Shown here: piece after piece, positions 13,626 through 19,894 of the stretch
Position numbering within the stretch: the first letter of the stretch is position 1
Layout of the letters: each line of letters begins with the position of its first letter
Assembly: GCA_041481445.1 (NCBI GenBank)
Contig: JBGPBV010000130.1
Span: 1 to 19,894, forward strand
Length of the DNA: 19,894 nt
Origin: AA29 sp041481445
GTDB taxonomy: Bacteria > Acidobacteriota > Vicinamibacteria > Fen-336
Direction of reading: 5' to 3'
Position numbers and translations under genes: made by a program
Notes under the pieces: model-generated
What the model was told of the DNA's origin: nothing
Databases searched by the model: none
The model's input: the letters and a program-made list of their open reading frames with translations, nothing else

Positions 13626-16292
13626 ATGACAAGACACAGCGAACTCCCCGCCCGTGCTCGCGTGGCCGTCGCTCGCGTGGCCGTCGTGACGGTGCTGACC
13701 GGGTACGCGGCCCTCGCGGGGGCCCAGGCCAAGCCGACGAGCACGATCGAGATCGGCCCGGGCACCGTCGACGACGGGTCCTACAAGGCCGGCGAATACA
13801 ACGGCCTCGAGAAGAAGGGCGCTTTCGGCATCGGCAACGTCGACTGGCGCGGCGGCGCCGCCGGCTACAACAGCGACAGCACGCTGCGGTGGCGCATCAA
13901 GGGCACCGACCTCGGCCTCGAGACCCGAGATGCATCCGCCCAGATCGGCCAGCAGGGCAAGTTCCGGCTGACCTTCGGCTACGACGAGCTGCGCCGGAAC
14001 CGATCGGACACGTATCAGACGCCGTTCAGCGGCACGGGGTCGAACATCCTCACCCTGCCGGGATCGTGGATCGTGCCGACGGTCGCCGGGAGCAGCGGCA
14101 CCAACAACGTGACGAACATCGTGAGCGCGCGCGGCCTCGTCCCGGAGATCGGCAATGCGCCGTACATCGACGTCGCCACGAACTCGGCGGCGCAGGGCGC
14201 GTTGCGGACGCCGACCGCGGCCCAACAAGCGCTCGTCAACGCGGCCGCCGCCGCCGACCTCGGCCTGTTCCACGACTTCAACCTGTTCACGAAGCGCAGG
14301 AGGTTCGACGTCGGCCTCAACTACAACCTCGACCAGCGCTGGGGAGTCGAAGTGAACTTCCGGCCCGAGCACAAGGATGGTGCGAAGCCGATGGGGACGG
14401 TGTCTCGCAGCACCGGCGCCGACATCTCGACCATCATTCCCGATGTGATCGACACCGACCACAACCAGGTCGCCGTGAGTCTGAATTACCACGGCGCCCG
14501 GAGCTTCGCGCAGGCCGGGTATTACGGCTCGACGTTCAAGAACAACGTGCCTTTCATGTCCTGGCAGAACTGGGCAACCCCCACGAGCGTGGTCAACACC
14601 ATGAGCAGCACGCCGGGCAACACCTTCAACCAGTGGAACCTGACCGCGGGCATGAACTTCTCGTCGACCACCAAGCTGGTGGCGACCGGATCGTACGGAC
14701 GCAACACGCAGAACGACGCGTTCCTGACCGATGCGACGACCCCGGTGGTGCCGGTGCGGTCGCTCGACGGCCTCGTCGTGGCCACGACGTTCAACACCCG
14801 ATTCACGACCCGGCCGGCCAAGAAGCTGACCCTGGCCGCCGCCTACAGGTACAACGACCGCGACAACCGCACCGCCGTGAACATCTACCAGTACGCGGAT
14901 GCCGGCGAAGCGCCCGCGGCGAACGCCAGTTTCACCGCCGGCCCCAACAACCCCCTTGGCCCCGTCCTGGCGCAGAACGCGAACGCCAACCGTCCGTACA
15001 GCCGGAAGCTCAACCAGGTCACCGCCGAGGCCGACTACGGCTTCGTGGGGGGACAGTGGATCAAGCTCGGGTATGAGTTCGAGAAGATCGACCGCGCCTG
15101 CGCCGCCTCCTGGATCAGCTGCGCGGATGCGGCGACGACCAACGAACACACCGTGCGGGCCGACTGGCGCGCCTCGCTGGCGGAGAAGGTCACCGCCCGG
15201 GTGGGATATGCGTATTCCACGCGCAGAGCCCCGGACTACAACGAGAACGCCTTCCTCGCCCTGGTCCCCTACGCCAACCTGAGCCCGGCCGCGGCCACCG
15301 GGGGCGCGACCGCTCTTTCGTTCATGCAGGCGAACGGTTGGAACGGATGGGGACCTGCGGCCGGCTTCGCCGTCACCACCGGCAACATGAACCTGTTCTT
15401 TCCGAGCAACAACGCCCTGGCCAACGCGATGTACGCCAACAACAACCGGATCAGCGAGCTTCCGGGGATGCGCCGCTATTACGTCGCGGATCGCAATCGA
15501 GACAAGCTGCGCGCGTCGCTCGGTTGGCAGGCCACCGAGAGACTGTCGTTCCAGGGCGGCCTGGATCTCAACAAGGACCACTACCCCAGCTCGACCTACG
15601 GCGTTCAGGACGGAAAGAACTGGGCCTTGAACGTCGACGGGAGCTACGCGGTAGGCGACGACACGAGCGTGAACGTCTGGTACACGTACGAGGACTTCCG
15701 TTCCCTGACCGCGGGCAACACCTATACCGCCAACAGCAACGTGGCCGCCCTGACCAACGGTCAGCCAGGGGCGGTCGGCCTCTCGGGCAACCGCTGCGAC
15801 GACTACGCCACGCTACGACAGCGGAACAACAACAACAAGCTGGACCCGTGCCTGGACTGGTCCGCGAACATGCTCGACAAGGCGAACACGGTGGGCGCCG
15901 GGTTGCGGAAGCGGGCCGGCCGCTTCGACCTTCTGGGCACCTTGATCCTGTCCCGGGCGCGGTCGGAGACGAGCCCCGCGGGCGGCAACTGGGCCAACAA
16001 CATCCTCAACGGCCCGGGCGGGCCGCCCACGGCCATCGCGGCGTTCTTCATCGCCGCCGCCCCGATGCCGACCATCACCACCGACACGGGCGAGCTACGC
16101 CTGGGCGGCCGATTCGCGATCAACGCTCGCCAGTCGGTGCGCCTGGACTATTCGTACTTGCGCATGCGATCCAACGACCCGGCCTACGAGAGCATGCAGA
16201 TCGGGTCGCAAAGCGGCGTGCTGCCCACGAGCGAGCAGCCGTTCAATCACGGTGTGAACATCTTCGGTGCGTCCTACATCCTGACCTTCTAG
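13626..16292 (+). CDS. MtrB/PioB family outer-membrane beta-barrel
   Basis: The protein has 888 residues, with a signal peptide of about 33 residues ending AGA. The rest is alternating amphipathic strands with aromatic girdles and Asn/Asp-rich loops (for example WRGGAAGYNSDSTLRWRIKG, FRLTFGYDELRRNRSDTY, and ARVGYAYSTRRAPDYNENAF). It closes with GVNIFGASYILTF, a C-terminal Phe expected for barrel insertion. The sequence shows the recurrent YxYxxR and RDRxxxxxxLGWQ strands of the MtrB/PioB family. It would hold the decaheme cytochrome as a sheath in the outer membrane. It is longer than Shewanella MtrB (about 700 residues). No CXXC motif is seen in the N-terminal part, unlike Shewanella MtrB. 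The start follows AGGAG with good spacing. Confidence 0.9.
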   Translation: MTRHSELPARARVAVARVAVVTVLTGYAALAGAQAKPTSTIEIGPGTVDDGSYKAGEYNGLEKKGAFGIGNVDWRGGAAGYNSDSTLRWRIKGTDLGLETRDASAQIGQQGKFRLTFGYDELRRNRSDTYQTPFSGTGSNILTLPGSWIVPTVAGSSGTNNVTNIVSARGLVPEIGNAPYIDVATNSAAQGALRTPTAAQQALVNAAAAADLGLFHDFNLFTKRRRFDVGLNYNLDQRWGVEVNFRPEHKDGAKPMGTVSRSTGADISTIIPDVIDTDHNQVAVSLNYHGARSFAQAGYYGSTFKNNVPFMSWQNWATPTSVVNTMSSTPGNTFNQWNLTAGMNFSSTTKLVATGSYGRNTQNDAFLTDATTPVVPVRSLDGLVVATTFNTRFTTRPAKKLTLAAAYRYNDRDNRTAVNIYQYADAGEAPAANASFTAGPNNPLGPVLAQNANANRPYSRKLNQVTAEADYGFVGGQWIKLGYEFEKIDRACAASWISCADAATTNEHTVRADWRASLAEKVTARVGYAYSTRRAPDYNENAFLALVPYANLSPAAATGGATALSFMQANGWNGWGPAAGFAVTTGNMNLFFPSNNALANAMYANNNRISELPGMRRYYVADRNRDKLRASLGWQATERLSFQGGLDLNKDHYPSSTYGVQDGKNWALNVDGSYAVGDDTSVNVWYTYEDFRSLTAGNTYTANSNVAALTNGQPGAVGLSGNRCDDYATLRQRNNNNKLDPCLDWSANMLDKANTVGAGLRKRAGRFDLLGTLILSRARSETSPAGGNWANNILNGPGGPPTAIAAFFIAAAPMPTITTDTGELRLGGRFAINARQSVRLDYSYLRMRSNDPAYESMQIGSQSGVLPTSEQPFNHGVNIFGASYILTF

Positions 16293-16308
16293 AGGAGAAG
16301 CTGCCGAT

Positions 16309-16722
16309 ATGACACGTACGGTTACGGCTGCCGCGCTCGTCTTTCTGGGGTTCGCCGCGCTCGCCCGCACGATCGTGGCCCAGGACAAGGAGGTGCCGCT
16401 CGATCCGCGGATCCTCGCGTATGACAAGGGTCCGGCCAAGATCGACGTCTCCAAGTACCCCGAGAACATGAAGGCCGCCTACAAGGTGTTCATGGTCAAG
16501 TGCAGCAAATGCCACACTCCGGCGCGCGCGATCAACAGCGATTTCGCCCTCGACGACGAGTGGGAGCGCTACGTCAAGCGGATGATGCGCAAGGCGGGCA
16601 CGTGGATCTCGCCTGACGAAGGCAAGCAGATCTTCGAGTTCGTCGTGTACGACTCGAAGATCCGCAAGAAGGACCTCTACGACAAGAAGCTCAAAGAGGC
16701 GGCGGCGAAACCGGGCCTCTAG
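16309..16722 (+). CDS. Periplasmic monoheme cytochrome c-like protein
   Basis: The protein has 137 residues. A signal peptide covers 1-24 (ends IVAQ). A single heme site is CSKCH (Cys65, Cys68, His69) followed by TPARAINSDF. Helices follow with WERYVKRMMRKAGTWISPDE and KQIFEFVVYDSKIRKKD. Met91 or Met92 could be the distal ligand. The pattern, a short heme helix after 'YKVFMVKCSKCH' and a Lys-rich end, matches small cytochromes found beside PCC or other respiratory operons, though I cannot name a family. It probably shuttles electrons in the periplasm, and its role overlaps the monoheme cytochrome at the operon start. AGAGGAG precedes the ATG; the gene starts 16 nt after the barrel stop. Confidence 0.85.
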   Translation: MTRTVTAAALVFLGFAALARTIVAQDKEVPLDPRILAYDKGPAKIDVSKYPENMKAAYKVFMVKCSKCHTPARAINSDFALDDEWERYVKRMMRKAGTWISPDEGKQIFEFVVYDSKIRKKDLYDKKLKEAAAKPGL

Positions 16723-16734
16723 GCCGCTTCCCTC

Positions 16735-17217
16735 ATGGGCCGATTGCTACGAGTCGCCGCGCTGACGCTGGGCACCGCCGCCGCCTGGGTGCTCCTGCTG
16801 CCTCGGCCGGCCCTCCAGCAGCCGATCGCCTTCAATCACGCCCGGCATGCCGGGATGGGCTGCGACGTGTGTCATCGGGGCGCACTCGAGCAAGCCCGCG
16901 CCGGCATCCCCGCGGCGGCGGTGTGCCTGAAGTGCCACGCCACGGCCCCGCGGGCCGCGGCGGCGGTGAAATGGGACGAGGCCGGGCGCGACCAGCCGAT
17001 CGCCTGGCTGCGCGTCTCCCATCTTCCGGAGCACGTCATGTTCTCTCACCGGCGCCACGCCGGCCTCGCCCGACTCGAGTGCGCGTCGTGCCACGCGGAC
17101 GTGGGGACGAGCGCCGGGCCGCCCGGGCGACCACCGATGCGCTTGGACATGAACGCCTGTCTGGCCTGCCACAAGCGTGAGGGCGCCAGCCAGGATTGCG
17201 CGGCGTGCCATCGATGA
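16735..17217 (+). CDS. Membrane-anchored pentaheme cytochrome c (Qrc/ACIII-type subunit)
   Basis: The protein has 160 residues. An N-terminal hydrophobic segment (about 5-23) likely anchors it in the inner membrane facing the periplasm. Five CXXCH sites start at Cys43, 64, 116, 142 and 155. Each half contains FNHARHAG or FSHRRHAG, the bis-His ligand pattern of class III cytochromes c (c7/c3 type). A five-heme anchored cytochrome preceding a molybdopterin-family and an Fe-S subunit is the arrangement of ActA in alternative complex III and QrcA in Qrc. It would pass electrons between the quinone-reacting complex and the monoheme cytochromes. The stop overlaps the next start (ATGA), so translation is coupled. 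No strong ribosome site is visible at its own start. Confidence 0.88.
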   Translation: MGRLLRVAALTLGTAAAWVLLLPRPALQQPIAFNHARHAGMGCDVCHRGALEQARAGIPAAAVCLKCHATAPRAAAAVKWDEAGRDQPIAWLRVSHLPEHVMFSHRRHAGLARLECASCHADVGTSAGPPGRPPMRLDMNACLACHKREGASQDCAACHR

Positions 17218-19418
17218 GCGACCAACCGCTGAGCCGCCGGGACTTCCTGCTCTTCGGCGGCGCCACCCTCGCCGGAATCACGCTCGGGGAGCTGGGCCGT
17301 CGACAGCTCGCGCGTGCCGACGAGCGCGCCGCCGGCGGGCGGGGGCGAGGCCTCGAGAGCTGGGCCACCAGCGTCTGTCGCGAGTGCCCGGCGGCCTGCG
17401 GGATCCGCGCCCGGCTGATGGACGGCGTGCCGGTCAAGCTGGAGGGCAACCCCCTGTGCCCCATCTCGCGCGGACGCCTGTGCGCGAAGGGCCAGGCCTC
17501 GCTCGAGTCCTATTTCGACCCCGACCGTCTGCGGGGCCCCGCCCGATGCGTCGGGAAGAGGGGCGAAGGGAAGTGGGAGCCGATCACCTGGGACGCCGCC
17601 GTCGCCCTCCTGGCCTCGCGACTGCGGGACGCCGGCGGCGGGCGCCAACCCGTGCTGGCCGTCGCCGCCGAAGAAGAAGGGCCTCTGGCCGAGGCCTGGG
17701 CACGCTTCTGGACGGCGGCGGGCGCTCGTGTCGTGTGGACGCGGGCCGCCACCGCGGCCCGGCTCGGCCCCTCGTTCCAGGCCCTGACCGGCGTCTCCGC
17801 GGACCCGCTCTTCGACCTGGAGCGCGCGAGCTACGTGCTGTCGTTCGGCGCGCCCGTCGTGGAGGACTGGTTGTCGGGAGTCTGGACCCAGCGCAGCTAC
17901 GGCCGCTTCCGTCGCGGATCGGGGGCGCGGGGACGGCTGGTCCAGATCGAGCCGCGCCGCTCGATGACGGCGCGCAAGGCCGACGAGTGGCTGGCCGTCC
18001 ATTCCGACCGGCAGGCCGTGCTCGCCTACGGCATCGCCTACGTCCTGCTGCGCGAGAACCGCGTCAACCGCGCGTTCCTCGACGAGCTGGGAGGCGACCT
18101 CGCCGCCTTCGAGCGCGAGGTGGCGGCCAACTACACGCCCGACGACGTCGCTTCGGCGACCGGTGTGCCCGTGGTGACGGTGCTCCGGCTGGCCCGCGAG
18201 CTGGCGGGCGCGGCCCGACCGCTGGCGGTGGTGGCCGCCGATGCCGACCGTCCCCTGCTCGATGCGGTCTTCGCCCTCAACGCGCTCGTCGGCGCGTTCG
18301 ACCGGGCCGGCGGCGTGGCCTGCGCGCCCCGGGGCCCGGCCGCCGACGTGGAAGACGCGACGGCGGCGCTGCGGGACGTCGCCGCGGGCCGGACCCATCC
18401 TTCGATCCTGGCCTTGCGCGATGCCTCGGCCCTGCGTGCGCTCGCGTCGCCGCGCAACCTGGAAGGGGCGCTCAGGCCCACGGATCTCGTCGTGAGCTTC
18501 TCCCCCTTCCTCGACGAGGCGGCGGCCATCGCCGACCTGCTGATGCCCACGCACACGGCCCTCGAGAGCTGGCACGCCACGCTGCCCGCTCAGGCGGTTG
18601 CCCTCGAAGCAGTGGCCATCGCCAAGCCGGCGGTCGAGCCGCTGCTGTCCACGAAGGACGCGGCCGCTCTTCTCAAGGAGGTCGCCGTCAGCGCGGGAGA
18701 GCCGCTTGCCCGCGCCTGCGGATGGACGGCCTCGGACGACGTCGTTCACGGCGAGCTGGAGCGCCTCTGGGCCCTTCGACGCGGGGCCCCCTATGCCGAC
18801 CTCTACGAGACCGAATGGGTGCGGCAGCTCGAAAAGGGCGGCTGGTGGGTCGCCCCGGCGACATCGAGCGAAGCGTTCGCGGCGGCGGTGGTGGAGGCCG
18901 GCGGCTGGGCCGACTCGTATTTCGCCCCGGGGCGGGTCCGCGAAGCGCTGGGCGCCCGCCCCGGCCTGCGCTTCGCCTCGCCCGGGGTGGCCCTGGCCAA
19001 AGCAGCGGCGGTGCACCCGTCGGCACGGGTCGGCGCCGCCGAGTATCCGCTGCTCCTCGCGGCGTTCACGCCGGCTCTCCTCAACGACCGGGGCAGCCCC
19101 AACCAACCCGCGCTCTTCGAGCTGCTCGGCCAGCCGGACGGCGCGGCGTGGACGGCCTGGGCCGAGCTGAGCCCGGAGACCGCGCGCGCGGTGTCGGTCG
19201 AGGCGGGCGCCCGCATTCGGATCGTGTCGCCGCGGGGCACGGTGGAGGCGGTGGCGGTGCTGGTCGAGAAGATGCCCGCCGACACCGTCGCGCTGGCCCT
19301 GGTGCCCGCGGTCCCGGGGGGCGGCCGCTGGGCGCGCCGAATCGCTCCGGACGTGCGCCGGCTCGCCGGCGAGGGCGTCCTCGGCCGGGATTTGATGGTG
19401 CGCGTCACGCGCGCCTAG
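17214..19418 (+). CDS. Tat-exported molybdopterin-family oxidoreductase subunit (QrcB/ActB-like)
   Basis: The protein has 734 residues. A Tat signal is clear: SRRDFLLFGGATLAGITLG. A [4Fe-4S] site follows, with Cys55, Cys58, Cys62 and Cys90 (CX2CX3CX27C). The body has the MopB fold segments (KWEPITWDAAVALLASRL, VLSFGAPVVEDWLSG, LVQIEPRRSMTARKADEWL). The last 130 residues form a molybdopterin-dinucleotide-binding-type barrel (YPLLLAAFTPALLNDRGSPNQPALFELLG, SVEAGARIRIVSPRGTVEAVAVL). I find no Cys in the region that normally supplies the metal ligand, so it may lack active molybdenum, as in Qrc and ACIII. A true oxidoreductase with a Ser or other ligand cannot be excluded. The start at 17214 overlaps the previous stop; an upstream TTG at 17196 is less likely. 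Confidence 0.85.
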   Translation: MSDQPLSRRDFLLFGGATLAGITLGELGRRQLARADERAAGGRGRGLESWATSVCRECPAACGIRARLMDGVPVKLEGNPLCPISRGRLCAKGQASLESYFDPDRLRGPARCVGKRGEGKWEPITWDAAVALLASRLRDAGGGRQPVLAVAAEEEGPLAEAWARFWTAAGARVVWTRAATAARLGPSFQALTGVSADPLFDLERASYVLSFGAPVVEDWLSGVWTQRSYGRFRRGSGARGRLVQIEPRRSMTARKADEWLAVHSDRQAVLAYGIAYVLLRENRVNRAFLDELGGDLAAFEREVAANYTPDDVASATGVPVVTVLRLARELAGAARPLAVVAADADRPLLDAVFALNALVGAFDRAGGVACAPRGPAADVEDATAALRDVAAGRTHPSILALRDASALRALASPRNLEGALRPTDLVVSFSPFLDEAAAIADLLMPTHTALESWHATLPAQAVALEAVAIAKPAVEPLLSTKDAAALLKEVAVSAGEPLARACGWTASDDVVHGELERLWALRRGAPYADLYETEWVRQLEKGGWWVAPATSSEAFAAAVVEAGGWADSYFAPGRVREALGARPGLRFASPGVALAKAAAVHPSARVGAAEYPLLLAAFTPALLNDRGSPNQPALFELLGQPDGAAWTAWAELSPETARAVSVEAGARIRIVSPRGTVEAVAVLVEKMPADTVALALVPAVPGGGRWARRIAPDVRRLAGEGVLGRDLMVRVTRA

Positions 19419-19422
19419 GAGG
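19417..19422 (+). promoter_or_regulatory. Shine-Dalgarno AGGAGG deciding the Fe-S subunit start
   Basis: AGGAGG overlaps the stop of the molybdopterin subunit and lies 6 nt before the GTG at 19429. This supports the GTG start. Confidence 0.7.
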
Positions 19423-19428
19423 CATCTG

Positions 19429-19894
19429 GTGGCACGCTGGGGCCTGATCGTCGACCTGGACCGTTGCACCGGCTGTCAGGCGTGCGTGGTCGCCTGCAAG
19501 CATGAGAACAACGTGCCTTTCTCGACGCCGGAGACTGCGGCCGAAGGCCGCCTCATGACCTGGCTGCAGCTCGTGCCGGCCGAGGTGCCGGGCCGCGCCG
19601 GAGCCGCGGTGCTTCCGCTGATGTGCCAGCACTGCGATCGGCCCCCGTGCGTGGACGTGTGTCCCACGAGCGCCACCTACCTGAACCCCGAAGGGATCGT
19701 CGCCCAGGTCTATCCCCGTTGCATCGGTTGCCGCTACTGCACCAACGCCTGTCCCTACGCCGTCAAGGTGTTCACCTGGACGAAGCCGGAGTGGCCCCCG
19801 GCCATGGCGTCGATGATGAACCCGGACGTGTCGGTACGGCCCAAGGGCGTCGTCGAGAAGTGCACGTTCTGTCATCACCGCTTGATGCTGGCCC
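19429..19894 (+). CDS. Four-cluster ferredoxin-like electron-transfer subunit (3' end off window)
   Basis: The visible part is 155 residues. It opens ARWGLIVDLDRCTGCQACVVAC, the classic start of the PsrB/QrcC/DmsB ferredoxin subunit. Four Cys groups are seen: CTGCQACVVACK, CQHCDRPPCVDVCP, CIGCRYCTNACP and CTFC near the edge, so up to four [4Fe-4S] (or [3Fe-4S]) clusters. It should sit between the molybdopterin-family subunit and a membrane subunit that reacts with quinone. The start is GTG 19429. The gene follows the molybdopterin subunit by 10 nt. A NrfD-type membrane gene is expected just beyond the right edge. Confidence 0.92.
   Translation, partial: MARWGLIVDLDRCTGCQACVVACKHENNVPFSTPETAAEGRLMTWLQLVPAEVPGRAGAAVLPLMCQHCDRPPCVDVCPTSATYLNPEGIVAQVYPRCIGCRYCTNACPYAVKVFTWTKPEWPPAMASMMNPDVSVRPKGVVEKCTFCHHRLMLA

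Noticed and set aside
12240..15581. Very long minus-strand open frame (about 1100 codons)
   Set aside because: It is antisense to the decaheme cytochrome and MtrB-like genes, is rich in Arg/Gly/Val with no domain, and reflects high GC lacking stop codons.
17046..19469. Long minus-strand open frame (about 800 codons)
   Set aside because: It is antisense to the MopB and pentaheme genes, with biased composition and no recognisable motif.
1..19894. tRNA, rRNA, IS element or integrase
   Set aside because: None was recognised on either strand by reading; no transposase motifs, target-site duplications or tRNA-like cloverleaf were noted.

Overview
The window is GC-rich (well above 60% by eye) with dense bacterial gene organisation, GTG and TTG starts, and many c-type cytochromes and secreted proteins. 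The mix of a porin-cytochrome conduit, a quinone-oxidoreductase module with a molybdopterin-family subunit, DUF3494 proteins and high GC suits an uncultured soil or subsurface lineage such as Methylomirabilota/Rokubacteria or Acidobacteriota. That placement is an impression from gene content; no rRNA or other marker gene is present.

Layout. (1) Positions 1-4086, minus strand: a GT-C-like membrane protein followed by a secreted beta-helix/FG-GAP protein cut by the left edge. (2) 4228-5531, plus strand: a secreted protein with a C-terminal peptidoglycan-binding-like domain, then a cupin. (3) 5610-8370, minus strand: two tandem DUF3494 (ice-binding-like) secreted proteins. Each has a related leader of about 290 bp and a 3' hairpin exactly 24 nt beyond its stop, so the whole transcription unit appears duplicated. 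Their C-termini differ: one ends in a Cys/His/Asp/Lys metal-binding-like tail, the other in a post-COAP-1-like domain. (4) 8534-9762, plus strand: three small envelope or stress-type genes (BON lipoprotein, membrane-anchored coiled coil, CsbD). (5) 9891-11991: an OmpR-family response regulator overlapping its histidine kinase. (6) 12088 to the right edge: a seven-gene electron-transfer operon.

The operon is the centrepiece. It encodes a monoheme cytochrome c, a DmsE/MtrA-type decaheme cytochrome, an 888-aa MtrB/PioB-type outer-membrane barrel, another monoheme cytochrome, a membrane-anchored pentaheme cytochrome, a Tat-exported molybdopterin-family protein, and a ferredoxin-like subunit with four Fe-S motifs (truncated). 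The last three follow the order of the Qrc complex and resemble a split alternative complex III. A NrfD-type membrane subunit would be expected just past the right edge. Together the set would link the quinone pool through periplasmic cytochromes to an outer-membrane electron conduit, for extracellular electron export or uptake. Immediately upstream of the operon, and just after the two-component genes, lie three 11-bp direct repeats with the spacing expected of an OmpR/PhoB-family operator.
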